Notes: generated from the sequence alone by a model not told the origin. A stretch of 64,000 bases of DNA from Halomonas sp. Y3 (GCF_024137965.1 NZ_CP099975.1:1922001-1986000), one strand, 5' to 3'; positions 1 to 9,240 are shown, counted from the stretch's first letter. Translations and numbers: made by a program.

Positions 1-797
1 CTGCCCCGCGTCGAAGTGATCCATGAGCTCCCCGAGGATGCCCGTCATTGCCACCACGACGGCACCGAGCTCAAGGAGATCGGCAAAGAAATCAGTGAGG
101 AACTGCACGTCGTGCCGGCGCGGATCGAGGTGATCCGCCATGTGCGCATCAAGTACGGCTGCCCAGACTGTGAAGAGGGCGTGCAGATCGCCCCGGCATC
201 GGCCAAGCTGCTGCCCAAGAGCAATGCCAGCCCGACCCTGCTCGCCTACGTGGCCACCGCCAAGTACCAGGATGCCTTGCCGCTCTATCGGCAGAGCCAG
301 ATCTTTGCCCGGCACGGCATCGAGATCCCGCGCAACACCCTGGCCCGCTGGATGGTGCAGGTCGGCGAGCGGCTGATGCCGTTGGTCGAGGCCCTGCGAC
401 AGCACCTGCTGCAGGCCCCGCTGATTCACATGGACGAGACCACGCTACAGGTCAACGCCGAGGCCGACCGACCGGCGAGCTCAACGTCCTACATGTGGCT
501 GCAACGCGGGGGGCCACCGGGCCAACAGGTGGTGCTGTTCGACTATGATGCGAGCCGAGCCGGCCGGGTGCCCGTGCGCCTGCTGGGTAACTACGCCGGT
601 CGCCTGGTCACCGACGGCTACGAAGGCTATGCCGAGGTGGTGCGAAAGAACGGCATCACCCATGCCGGCTGCTGGGCGCACGCCCGTCGCAAGTTCGTCG
701 AGGCCCAGAAAGTGCAGCCCAAGGGCAAGACCGGCAAGGCCGACTGGGCGCTCAACCAGATCCGCAAGCTCTACGCCGTGGAAACGCAGGCCAAGGC

Positions 798-2039
798 CAG
801 GGAAAACGCATGAAAAACCGCTCTATGACGGGCTTCGTGGCGCTTTACCAGTAGGAGCTAATGTGGTCATCTAACGACTTTTGCTCATGGATGACCTCAT
901 GCTGACACCATCGCTTATGCACCATTTATCGATCGTTCCCGACTTCCGCCAGGCCTGGAAAGTGCAGCATCAGCTGTCGGATATCCTGTTCCTGACGGTC
1001 TGTGCAGTGATCTGTGGTGCCGAGGGTTGGGACGAAATCGAGGACTTTGGCCACGCGAAGCTCGATTTTCTCCGTCAGTACGGCGATTTTGAGGCTGGCG
1101 TGCCCAGCCATGACACCTTGGCCAGGGTCATGGCCCTGGTGAATGCCGAGCAGTTGCAAAGCGCATTCGCCGAGTGGATGAAGGCCTGTCACGATGTGAC
1201 GGAGGGCGCGGTGGTGGCCATCGATGGCAAGACGCTGCGAGGGTCGTACTGCCGAGGGAAGGGCAAAGGGGCGATACACATGGTCAGTGCCTTCAGTGCG
1301 GCGAATGGCGTGGTGCTGGGCCAGGTCAAGACGGCGGAGAAATCCAACGAGATCACGGCGATTCCCGAGCTACTCAAGCTTCTCAATCTGCAAGGTTGCT
1401 TGGTGACGATCGATGCCATGGGTTGCCAAAAGAAGATCGCCACTCAGGTGCTGCGGAAGGGCGCCGATTACCTGTTGTCGGTGAAGGAAAATCAGCCAGC
1501 CCTGGCGGATGCCTTCGAGGCAGCGTTTCCCATGCCCAAGGTGGTCAACTTTGAAGGGGATGCGTATGTCACGGACGAGAAGAATCGGGGCCGGCAAGAG
1601 ACTCGATACCATATTGTCAGCGAGGTTACTGAAGAATTTCAGGAGCTTAGCTATGAATGGCCAGGCCTGAAAACGGTGGGCGTGGTGATGAGTTTCCGCC
1701 AGGAAGGCGATGAGGTGCCAGAAGCCCCGATGATCCGCTACTACATCAGCTCTGCCGAGCTGAGCGCCAAGAAGCTCGCCGAAGCGGCTCGCCAGCATTG
1801 GTTTGTCGAGAATAAGCTCCACTGGTCCTTGGACGTCGCGCTCCGCGAGGATGCTTGCAAAATCCACCGCGGTCAGGCGGCGGAAAACCTCGCCAGGATG
1901 CGCCATATCGCCTTGAATTACCTGAAAGGGGAGAGCCGTTTCAAAGGCGGCATCCGGCGAAAGCAGAAGAAAGCGGCACTGGATGAGACTTACCTCGCAG
2001 ACATTCTCGCGGTGTAGGGTTTTTCATGCGTTTTCCCTG
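798..2039 (+). mobile_element. ISAs1-family element, complete
   Basis: A 1242-bp element with 22-bp perfect terminal inverted repeats (798-819 and 2018-2039, outer end CAGGGAAAACGCATG). It is flanked by a 10-bp direct repeat AGGCCAAGGC at 788-797 and 2040-2049. It holds one transposase gene. Intact ends and duplication indicate a recent, probably still mobile, insertion into an older IS66 copy. Confidence 0.93.
887..2017 (+). CDS. ISAs1-family transposase
   Basis: A 376-residue protein of the ISAs1 / H-repeat-associated transposase family. The N-terminal associated domain (residues about 5-90) carries FLTVCAVICGAEGWDEIEDFG. The DDE domain shows VVAIDGKTLRGS (first D), ITIDAMG-like VTIDAMGCQ (second D) and the C-terminal VENKLHWSLDVALREDACKI with the final acidic residue, all in the usual places. 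The ATG at 887 is preferred over the in-frame TTG at 881 although no strong ribosome site is seen. The length is normal for the family, so the gene looks functional. Confidence 0.9.
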   Translation: MDDLMLTPSLMHHLSIVPDFRQAWKVQHQLSDILFLTVCAVICGAEGWDEIEDFGHAKLDFLRQYGDFEAGVPSHDTLARVMALVNAEQLQSAFAEWMKACHDVTEGAVVAIDGKTLRGSYCRGKGKGAIHMVSAFSAANGVVLGQVKTAEKSNEITAIPELLKLLNLQGCLVTIDAMGCQKKIATQVLRKGADYLLSVKENQPALADAFEAAFPMPKVVNFEGDAYVTDEKNRGRQETRYHIVSEVTEEFQELSYEWPGLKTVGVVMSFRQEGDEVPEAPMIRYYISSAELSAKKLAEAARQHWFVENKLHWSLDVALREDACKIHRGQAAENLARMRHIALNYLKGESRFKGGIRRKQKKAALDETYLADILAV

Positions 2040-2525
2040 AGGCCAAGGCCCTGGAGCCCAAGGCGCGTCAGGCATTGCGTGATCAGAAGAGCCGCCCGCT
2101 GATCACCCAGCTGCGCGCCTGGCTCGACAAGTCGCTGACCCAGGTGCTGCCGAAGAGCGCGCTGGGCCGGGCGCTGCACTACCTGGAGGGCCAGTGGCAG
2201 CGCCTGACCCGCTTCCTCGATGACGGGTTGATCCCGCTGGACAACAACCCGGCCGAGAACGCCATTCGCCCCTTCGTCGTCGGCCGCAAGAACTGGCTGT
2301 TCAGCCACACACCGAGCGGTGCCCAGGCCAGCGCGGCAATCTACAGCCTGATCGAGACGGCCAAGGCCAACGGCCTCTCGCCCTACGAGTACCTGCAGTT
2401 CGTGTTCGAGACCCTGCCAACTCTCGGCGAGGATGACGACCTCGGCACGCTGCTGCCCTGGTGCTGGAAAGAGACTCTACCGGTCTAGCTCAGGCCGCAA
2501 CAGGTGGGGTTGGTGGAGCGCTTAC

Positions 2526-2724
2526 GCATATGCCGCGCTCCATGCGTCACTTCCGACAGGCTGGCCTCAAGCCCCTGGCGGCGCCCACCCACTACCTGAC
2601 TCAGCCTGATCAAGCCGGCCAGCTTCGCCACTGGGTGCCATCGGCCACCCACCTGCGCAAGTCGGAGCGGGCGTTGTATGAGGCGCTGGGCCTGCTGGCC
2701 GTTGGCTGGGAACACGAGGGTTAG
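2526..2724 (+). pseudogene. YdcF/ElyC-like DUF218 protein, only the C-terminus left
   Basis: From the IS66 right end the frame reads THMPRSMRHFRQAGL, then APTHYL, and ends WEHEG before a TAG at 2722. The DUF218 (YdcF/SanA/ElyC) family has a conserved T-x(n)-HMPR-x(n)-F-x-xxGL-x-P-x-PT motif near its C-terminus, which this matches. The family acts on envelope/polyisoprenoid carrier biology. Everything upstream was cut off by the IS66 insertion, so the fragment cannot be functional. Confidence 0.7.
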
Positions 2725-2826
2725 CCCAACCGATAGGCTCTCAGGACTCTTGCGGCTGAGGTGCATCCGGGAAAGCGCGCCGGGCCAAGCGCAACGTTCA
2801 CCCTCGGTTGTTTGGGGACCTGGTCA

Positions 2827-2855
2827 TTGCGCGACTGTAGTTTTCAAACTACAAT
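2827..2855 (+). promoter_or_regulatory. Promoter with palindromic operator for the HigB/HigA-like operon
   Basis: A -35-like TTGCGC (2827-2832) and a -10-like TACAAT (2850-2855) are 17 bp apart. An 18-bp palindrome TGTAGTTTTCAAACTACA (2836-2853) fills the spacer and overlaps the -10. This is the usual place for an antitoxin autorepression site. The predicted start of transcription falls at about 2862, the A of the toxin ATG, so the message may be leaderless. Confidence 0.6.
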
Positions 2856-2861
2856 TGCATC

Positions 2862-3161
2862 ATGCTCGATATTAAACAAACAGACACGTACCGAAAATGG
2901 GAGCGTAAGCTGCGAGATCAACGCGCCAAGGCGCTGATTGCAGCGCGTGTTTTCCGCCTCGCCAATGGCTTGCCAGGGGATGTCCAGCCTGTAGGGCAGG
3001 GCGTCAGCGAGCTACGCATTCATCATGGTCCTGGCTATCGTATCTATTTCAAACAGCGCGGCAGCGAAATTGTCATCCTTCTGTGTGGTGGCGACAAGAG
3101 TACGCAGCAGCGCGATATCGAGACAGCACAGCGTCTTGCAGCAGAGTGGGAGGCCTTATGA
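2862..3161 (+). CDS. HigB/RelE-superfamily type II toxin
   Basis: A 99-residue basic protein of the phage-derived Gp49-like/HigB family (often named addiction module killer protein). Such proteins are ribosome-dependent mRNA interferases. Family landmarks are F/YRKWERKLRDQRAK near the N-terminus, ELRIHHGPGYRIYF in the middle (the beta-sheet core with catalytic Arg/Tyr-type residues) and LLCGGDKSTQQRDIETA at the C-terminus. No Shine-Dalgarno sequence precedes the ATG, which fits the leaderless start predicted from the promoter. The stop codon overlaps the antitoxin start (ATGA). Toxin-first order is typical of higBA-type loci. Confidence 0.85.
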   Translation: MLDIKQTDTYRKWERKLRDQRAKALIAARVFRLANGLPGDVQPVGQGVSELRIHHGPGYRIYFKQRGSEIVILLCGGDKSTQQRDIETAQRLAAEWEAL

Positions 3162-3454
3162 GCGACAAGATTTTTGACTACGACCCGGCAGCCGCCCTGG
3201 AAAGCGAGGAAGCGATTGCGGTATTTCTGGCGGATGCCCTGGAAACAGGAGACTCCGCCTACATTGCCAAGGCGATGGGTGTAGTAGCACGCGCCAAAGG
3301 CATGAGCGAGCTCGCCCGGGAAACCGGACTTTCCCGTGAGCAGCTGTATCGCTCTTTCAGTGAGCAGGGGAATCCCACGCTGAAAACCATGCTGGCCGTG
3401 ATGCGAGCCCTTGGCGTTGACTTGACGGCTCGCCCGCACGAGCCGGCTGCTTAG
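3158..3454 (+). CDS. HigA-like Xre-family antitoxin
   Basis: A 98-residue antitoxin beginning MSDKIFDYDPAAAL at an ATG that overlaps the toxin stop codon. The N-terminal third (EEAIAVFLADALETGD) is the toxin-neutralising part of this family. The C-terminal half is a Cro/C1 helix-turn-helix: GMSELARETGLSREQLYRSFSEQGNPTLKTMLAVMRALG. Overlap and tandem order show co-translation. It is expected to repress the operon by binding the palindrome at 2836-2853, which is inference from the family. Confidence 0.87.
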   Translation: MSDKIFDYDPAAALESEEAIAVFLADALETGDSAYIAKAMGVVARAKGMSELARETGLSREQLYRSFSEQGNPTLKTMLAVMRALGVDLTARPHEPAA

Positions 3455-3475
3455 TGGCTCGGAGCAATATCCGGG

Positions 3476-3946
3476 TTAAGTGTCTGACCCTGAACAGGGC
3501 CTCGCCGCTGGTGCGGCATCTTCCAGCTGCTTGCCGGCAAACTCGAGCAGCTGCTGGTATTCCTTGCGGCTGATGATGCCGGCCACAATCGAGTCGTCGA
3601 GGTTCAGGTAGTCATGCACCAGGGCGTTGCGCAGCCCGATCACCTTGTTCCAGGGGATATCACTGTCGTCGTATCCCAGGCTGCGCAGCTTCTCGAAGGC
3701 CTTGCGCGCATCGCTCGGTACCACGCTACCTCGCGACTTCAGGCGCTGCTTGGCGATGCCGATGCACGCCTCGGTGAGCAGCTGCAGATTGCGCTCAGCC
3801 GCGCGGTGGAGCAGAGGGCTCAAGCCTGGCGGCGACAAGGCGACCTGATGGAGCTGCTCGAGCTCCTCTGCCAAGGTGGCGAAGTGCTCGCGCATGGCAT
3901 CGATGTATTCCTCTTCCACGCCCAGACTCCCTTCGCTATCAACCAA
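3476..3946 (-). CDS. hepT: HepT-like toxin (HEPN RNase) of an MntA/HepT pair
   Basis: A 156-residue protein of the HepT (formerly DUF86) family. The R-x4-H-x-Y RNase motif of the HEPN fold is present as RNALVHDY in the C-terminal half. In characterised pairs, HepT cleaves RNA and is silenced when its partner MntA adds AMP to the Tyr of this motif. The start overlaps the end of mntA by 8 bp, so the two are translated together. The family usually has about 140 residues, so this copy is complete. Confidence 0.87.
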   Translation of the reverse strand: MVDSEGSLGVEEEYIDAMREHFATLAEELEQLHQVALSPPGLSPLLHRAAERNLQLLTEACIGIAKQRLKSRGSVVPSDARKAFEKLRSLGYDDSDIPWNKVIGLRNALVHDYLNLDDSIVAGIISRKEYQQLLEFAGKQLEDAAPAARPCSGSDT

Positions 3947-4340
3947 AATGCCGGTGATGATACTGATGATCGAGCTCCCACATCGAGGTGATGCGGTTTT
4001 CCTCGCGGATCAGGCGCAGGCGGTCGTTGGCCTGGAGTACCTGTCCGGTGCGGATCACGACATGAGCGAGAGGCAGGGGCGCCAGGTTGATGTCGATGAT
4101 GGAGAGCTGCTCATGCGCCAGGCCCAGCTTATCCTGCCAGGCTTGTGCCAGGAGCTCGGGACGCAGCCGGCGCTCCAGCGGATCCTGGGGAAAGTCCTGA
4201 AATGCCACGGCGAGGTCGTAGTCGCTCTCCGCCGATTCGGTGCCCTTGGCACGGGAGCCGTAGAGCCACAGCACCGCGATATCGTGCTCTGTAGCGGCCA
4301 GATCAGCCAGACGATGCAGGACGGTTGACGGTTCGGGCAT
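3939..4340 (-). CDS. mntA: MntA-like minimal nucleotidyltransferase antitoxin
   Basis: A 133-residue minimal nucleotidyltransferase. The GSx10DxD catalytic motif is clear: GSRAKGTESAESDYDLAV. A third acidic residue sits in LSIIDINLAPLPL. Partner of HepT, which it is known in other pairs to inactivate by AMPylation. Upstream on this strand is an A/T-rich TAATAT (complement of 4357-4362) that could serve as a -10 element. Convergent with the HigB/HigA-like pair, so two unrelated addiction modules lie end to end within 1.5 kb. Confidence 0.86.
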   Translation of the reverse strand: MPEPSTVLHRLADLAATEHDIAVLWLYGSRAKGTESAESDYDLAVAFQDFPQDPLERRLRPELLAQAWQDKLGLAHEQLSIIDINLAPLPLAHVVIRTGQVLQANDRLRLIREENRITSMWELDHQYHHRHFG

Positions 4341-4465
4341 TCGGCACTCGTCAGTGAAATATTACCGCCCCAGTGTACCACCCCGTCGAGAGTGGGCCAC
4401 TGCCCGCCGTTCGCTGCAGGCCTTCCGGCTGGCGGGGCGCTCCCAGCGTTATGCGTGCTGAAAGG

Positions 4466-5257
<792 letters not shown>

Positions 5258-5262
5258 CGTGG

Positions 5263-5982
5263 GTGCCTGAAGGTCGGAGAGTTCTTGTACCCGATATTCG
5301 CCTGCGTATCGAACTGCTCGACACCGACCCGCTGGTCTGGCGCCGGGTGGTGGTGCCTGAGCAGATTAATCTGCACCGTTTCCACGAGCTTATCCAGGAT
5401 GTGATGGGCTGGGGAGACTGCCACCTCTATGAGTTCGAGTGCAACGGTCGCTACTACGGCGAGCCGGACGAATGGAGCGACCGGTCCATCGCCCTGGCGC
5501 GCAATGCCAAGCTGAAGGCGCTGGCGGCGCGCGCCAAGGGTGGCGCCTTTCACTATCTCTACGACTTCGGTGACGGCTGGGAGCATCGCATCGTGATCGA
5601 AGCGACAGGGCTGAAAGAGACCAACCCCTGCCCGCGGCTTATCGATGGCGCTATGGCTTGTCCGCCCGAGGATATCGGCGGTACGGTAGGCTATGCGGCC
5701 TTGAAGGCAGCGGCGGCCGGCGAGAAAGACTCCTATGGCCAGGAGCTGCTGGAGGCGCTGGATGGCGAATTCGACCCCGAAGCGCTGGGCGAGGAGGAGA
5801 TCGCCGACATGCTCGAACCTTTTCAGGCCGGTTTTCGGCGCTTCGGCAGCGCGCCCCGCACGCCACGCCCGGCCCGGGAGCAGCTCCTTGACGTGGAGGC
5901 ATCGCTCAAGGCCCAGGGCATTCACAGCATCGAGGAGCTGATGCAGGTGCTGCAGGGCGAAATCGACAAGAATCGTCAGTGA
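5263..5982 (+). CDS. pRiA4b ORF-3-like protein (IS1096 TnpR-like)
   Basis: About 240 residues of the pRiA4b ORF-3 family, a widespread group of unknown biochemical role first noted on plasmids and mobile elements. Landmarks: LRIELLDTDPLVWRRVVVP, HRFHELIQDVMGW, HLYEFECNGRYYGEP, YLYDFGDGWEHRI and CPPEDIGGTVGY, in the family order. The C-terminal 70 residues are an acidic, lineage-specific tail. The start is uncertain: in-frame GTG at 5263, GTG at 5251 and TTG at 5248 are possible and none has a clear ribosome site. The last two overlap the cysQ start on the opposite strand. Confidence 0.75.
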   Translation: MPEGRRVLVPDIRLRIELLDTDPLVWRRVVVPEQINLHRFHELIQDVMGWGDCHLYEFECNGRYYGEPDEWSDRSIALARNAKLKALAARAKGGAFHYLYDFGDGWEHRIVIEATGLKETNPCPRLIDGAMACPPEDIGGTVGYAALKAAAAGEKDSYGQELLEALDGEFDPEALGEEEIADMLEPFQAGFRRFGSAPRTPRPAREQLLDVEASLKAQGIHSIEELMQVLQGEIDKNRQ

Positions 5983-6232
5983 ACGACTCGCGAAGACGGA
6001 GCCAGTACACTGCGCAAGGACAGACTCACGCTATCAGGCGCACTGCGCCTTACGACCACCGAGAGGCACTAAAATGAGTATCGAACCCGAACTGATACAA
6101 AGCCCTCTGAGCCAATCCATCACGCGAGATGGTCACGCCTTGCAGGTTGATATTTACCGACTGGAGGATGAGTGTCAATGGCCATCAGAACTGACCCACC
6201 AGCGGTCAACAAAATTGACCCACCCGTGATCG

Positions 6233-6973
6233 TCAGCTGAGCGTCTTCTGCTTCAGCCGGTAGCTCTCCCCGCCGAGCAGGTAGAGGTGCGAGTGGTGGA
6301 TGATCCGGTCGACAATCGGCACCGCCACGTTGTCGTCGTGGAAGAACTCCCCCCAGCTGGTGAAGTCCTTGTTGGTGGTGATGATCAGTGACCGGTGCTC
6401 GTAGAACCGGTTGATCAGCTGGAACAGCGCGTAGCGCGCCTGCCGGCTCATCGGCAGGTAGCCCAACTCATCGATCACCAGGGCGTCGACCTTGGCGAGC
6501 TTGTGCAGCGTCTTCTTCAGCTCGCCCTTCATTTCCGCCAGCTCCAGTTCCTCGACCAGGTCCAAGGCATTGCGGAACAGCACCCGGTAGCCGGCCTCGA
6601 TGGCCTTCTGCCCGATACCGATGCTCAGATGGGTCTTGCCCACCCCCGGCGGGCCGATAAATACCAGGTTCTCGCGGTTGTCGAGGAAGGCGAAGTCCAG
6701 CAGGGCGTTAATCTGGCGCTTGGTGATGGTGGTCTGGTGCCGATAGTCGAACCCCTCCAGCCGCTTGTCGCTGGGGAATCCGGCCTGGCGCCGGTAGAGG
6801 TCGATACGCTTTGCCTCGCGGGTCTGGCGCTCGTGCTCGACCAGCATGTCGGCGAAGGCCAGGTAGGAGACCTCGTTGGCCTCGGCCTGGGCCAGCAGCT
6901 CGGTGAGGCCGCCGGCGATGGCGCCCAGCCGCAGGCTGCGGTAGCGCCCGGCGGTCAGCTCAAGCTGCCCCAT
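6233..6973 (-). CDS. istB: IS21 helper ATPase IstB
   Basis: A 246-residue AAA+ ATPase that selects targets and activates IstA. Walker A is IGPPGVGKTHLSIGIG, Walker B is ALVIDELGYLPM, and sensor 1 is SLIITTNKDFTSWGEFF. The C-terminus (PIVDRIIHHSHLYLLGGESYRLK) is typical. Its start overlaps the end of istA by 14 bp, so it is translationally coupled. Confidence 0.93.
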   Translation of the reverse strand: MGQLELTAGRYRSLRLGAIAGGLTELLAQAEANEVSYLAFADMLVEHERQTREAKRIDLYRRQAGFPSDKRLEGFDYRHQTTITKRQINALLDFAFLDNRENLVFIGPPGVGKTHLSIGIGQKAIEAGYRVLFRNALDLVEELELAEMKGELKKTLHKLAKVDALVIDELGYLPMSRQARYALFQLINRFYEHRSLIITTNKDFTSWGEFFHDDNVAVPIVDRIIHHSHLYLLGGESYRLKQKTLS

Positions 6974-8483
6974 GGGTCACCTCCTGCTGGCCGCTGGAGT
7001 GGCCAAGTCGGGCGTACTGAGCCAGCTCAGCCGGCGTCGTGTGAGGTCCGGCGGGGGCGTCACCGTCGTGATCCCGGCCTCTCGCCGTGGCGAGTCGGGC
7101 CGCCGCCAGCCGTTCCTTGAGGCCACCGGCGGTGAGGCGCTCCCGGGTGACCCAGTCAGCGATTAGCGCCAGATCCAGCTGAGGCTCGGCCTCCAGCACC
7201 TGCCTGGCGCCACGCAGCTGGTCCTTGTAGTGATGCGGTACGCTATGGCGCAGCTTGTCACAGAGTTGCCGGCCCAGCGACTCGCCGAGGTGGCGGGCGA
7301 TAGCCTGCTCCAGATCGGTCTCCTGCTGGCGGAGATCGCGGTAGTGGTTCTCGTTGCGCAGCGTGCGGCCCTTGCCCAGGTGAAGGGCATGGGTGGCGAT
7401 CTCATCGCCACTCTCCAAGTCGTGGATCGCCAGGCGGTTTTCCGCTTCCCGGACCCCGACTCGGCCCTGCTGGTAGGGCATCGGCACCGAGTACTTGTTG
7501 GCCTTCCAGGCGATCAGCCCGGTCTTGTCGACTCGGCGCGGGGCCAGGCCGTCGGCATCGCGGCCCACGCAGGCTGGGGTCAGGTAGGGGCGCAGGTGGC
7601 GCCGCTCCTCGGCGTCGAAGTGGGTCCACGGCTGCTGGCCGGTGGTGCCGTGAGTGCGCACGTTGGCGACCTCGTCGAGCCACTGGCGCACGTAAGCGCG
7701 CAGGTCGGCCTCGTCGCGGAACACCTCGCCATAGAAGGCATCCTGCTTGGCGTACTTCACCCCGGCCTCGACCTTGCCCTTGCTCTCCGGGTCGTAGCCG
7801 CAGCAGGCGCGGATCCGGAAGCCGGCGGTGGTGGCGTACTCATGGAAGCGCTGGTTCACCTCCAGCTCGCGGAACTGCTCGCTGATCACCACCATCTTGG
7901 TCTGGTCGTAGACGCACTCCTCCGGCAGGCCGCCGAAGTAGCGGAAGGCCTCGTCGTGCAGACGGATGAAAGTGACGGTATCGAGCGGCGACAGGCTGAC
8001 GCCGACATAGGTCAGGCGCGAGTAGGAGAGCACGAACACCACGAAGTACAGGGGGCGCGACTCTCCGCCGATCATCACTTCGCGCAGTTCGCCCGGATCC
8101 ACCTGGCACTGTACGCCGGGGACCATATCGAGCACCGGCTCATAGTAGCGCCGCTGCCGGCTGGCCACCGTGCTTTTTACCTGCTGTACGTAGCGCCGCA
8201 GGGTGCGCTCCGAGACCGCCAGCTCGCCGACCTTCTCGCGCAGCTTGCGGGCCACCTTGACGCTGCTCAGCCGGGGAAAGGTGCGCAGCAGGTAGACGAT
8301 GTAGTCGCGGTGGGCGTCGAGCTTCTTCTCGCGCTCGCGGTTCGACTGCGCCGCCTCGATGGTGGCCTCGTCCTGGCGGAGGTACTTGCGGACGGTGTTG
8401 CGGGAGATGCCCAGCTCCTGGCCGATGGCACGGATCGACAGGCCTTGTCCTTCATCGTGTAACGCTTTGATCTTGTGAATCAT
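6960..8483 (-). CDS. istA: IS21 transposase IstA
   Basis: A DDE transposase of about 507 residues. The N-terminal helix-turn-helix (LSIRAIGQELGISRNTVRKYLR) binds the ends. The catalytic domain contains the QVDPGELREVMIGG first-Asp region, YVGVSLSPLDT, VYDQTKMVV (second Asp) and YDPESKGKVEAGVKYAK (Glu). The ATG at 8483 is chosen because AAGGA lies at the right distance upstream; the open frame continues to 8558 without a ribosome site. Confidence 0.92.
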   Translation of the reverse strand: MIHKIKALHDEGQGLSIRAIGQELGISRNTVRKYLRQDEATIEAAQSNREREKKLDAHRDYIVYLLRTFPRLSSVKVARKLREKVGELAVSERTLRRYVQQVKSTVASRQRRYYEPVLDMVPGVQCQVDPGELREVMIGGESRPLYFVVFVLSYSRLTYVGVSLSPLDTVTFIRLHDEAFRYFGGLPEECVYDQTKMVVISEQFRELEVNQRFHEYATTAGFRIRACCGYDPESKGKVEAGVKYAKQDAFYGEVFRDEADLRAYVRQWLDEVANVRTHGTTGQQPWTHFDAEERRHLRPYLTPACVGRDADGLAPRRVDKTGLIAWKANKYSVPMPYQQGRVGVREAENRLAIHDLESGDEIATHALHLGKGRTLRNENHYRDLRQQETDLEQAIARHLGESLGRQLCDKLRHSVPHHYKDQLRGARQVLEAEPQLDLALIADWVTRERLTAGGLKERLAAARLATARGRDHDGDAPAGPHTTPAELAQYARLGHSSGQQEVTHGAA

Positions 8484-9240
8484 TCCCCAGTCCTTCACAT
8501 CTCCGTCCCGACCCTTGGCTGAGCCGACACGGTAGGTGGATGGTGGCAGCGCTGCCACCTCGGGGGTGGGTCAAAAGCGTTGGCCGGTACTGGGTCAATT
8601 TACTTGGCCATTAACAATGAGGTCGACTGGGTGCTGGAAGTGGTCAATGAGACTGGCACTTCGCATGTATGGGACGACCGCTTCGCTACCGATCAGGCTG
8701 CCTTGGACGCGGTACACGAGGCGATCGATGAGGAAGGAATCAACGCCTTTCTGGACTGAGAGCGAGTCGTACCCCTGAAGAGCAATCGGATAGGACATAC
8801 GGCAGCGACGAATTGTCTACCACTCTTCCCGACCAACATCCGGCATGGCCCGCCACTGGCGTAGCTCCTCGGAGTCGGCCGCGCTCGGGTCGCATTGGGC
8901 CAACAGCTCGTCGAGCGAGTAGGGGCGTTGTGCCGCCGAGCGTGGCTCTTCCAGCAGCACTGCATGCTCGCCAAGGGACTTGCGCAACCACGCGGCTACG
9001 GCTGCTTCGACGCGATCGTTCTCCTCGGGGTCTACCAGAGCAACTTGGTTGCCCTGTTGGCGCAAGTAGAAGGCGGCAGGCACCGTGATGGCGTAGCCGC
9101 CGCGCACATAGGCGACGATATCGCCGCTGAGCTCTGGCAGGTAGGCGCGGCCGCTCTGCAGGCATGCTAGCGCCTCGCGAAATGTTGCCACGGGCTCGGG
9201 GAAGGTAACGTGTTCTGGTCAAGTCAGAGCGGACACATTT

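Larger units (their letters stand above)
1..2488 (+). pseudogene. tnpC: IS66 transposase TnpC, 5' truncated by the window and split by ISAs1
   Basis: Codons 1-797 encode the middle of TnpC: the zinc-binding-type segment (YGCPDCEEG), the DDE region beginning HMDETTLQV, and GCWAHARRKF. The remainder, 2050-2488, carries LDNNPAENAIRPFVVGRKNW and the usual C-terminus. Removing the 1242-bp insertion plus one 10-bp duplication copy (1252 bp) restores one reading frame, so the transposase was intact before ISAs1 entered. As it stands the N-terminal part ends at a TGA at 811-813, inside the inserted element. Confidence 0.88.
1..2525 (+). mobile_element. IS66-family element, 3' part, interrupted by ISAs1
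   Basis: The window opens inside the tnpC gene of an IS66-family element whose tnpA and tnpB lie beyond the left edge. The right end is placed at 2525 because the sequence there reads GCGCTTAC, the complement of the GTAAGCGC-type terminus usual for IS66. Immediately to the right, a truncated host gene begins without its 5' part. The element is itself split by an ISAs1 copy at 798-2039. The left end and 8-bp duplication cannot be checked. Confidence 0.8.
6173..8616 (-). mobile_element. IS21-family element, complete
   Basis: A 2444-bp element. The ends are related inverted repeats: TGTCAATGGCCATCAGAACT at the left and, reading inward from the right, TGTTAATGGCCAAGTAAATT. Each is followed by a second repeat unit (GACCC...TTGACCC), as expected for the multiple terminal repeats of IS21. 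A 5-bp direct repeat ATGAG (6168-6172, 8617-8621) flanks it. It carries istA and istB in the usual order on the minus strand. Confidence 0.93.
6074..8759 (+). pseudogene. Small acidic protein gene (78 aa) split by IS21
   Basis: The 5' part (6074-6172) starts with ATG after a GAGAGG ribosome site and encodes MSIEPELIQSPLSQSITRDG and on to LEDE. The 3' part (8622-8759) reads VDWVLEVVNETGTSHVWDD and ends INAFLD. Removing the IS21 and one copy of the 5-bp duplication ATGAG joins them in frame into a 78-residue acidic protein with no motif I can name. The 3' part (DDRFATDQAALDAVHEAI) suggests a small alpha/beta protein. Function unknown. Confidence 0.75.

Noticed and set aside
2526..2533. 8-bp duplication for the left-edge IS66
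   Set aside because: The candidate sequence GCATATGC cannot be confirmed because the left end is outside the window.
8740..9222. A 160-codon minus-strand frame rich in Arg and Ala
   Set aside because: It is a shifted frame over the PemI-tailed gene, which has the better composition and rejoins with upstream pieces.
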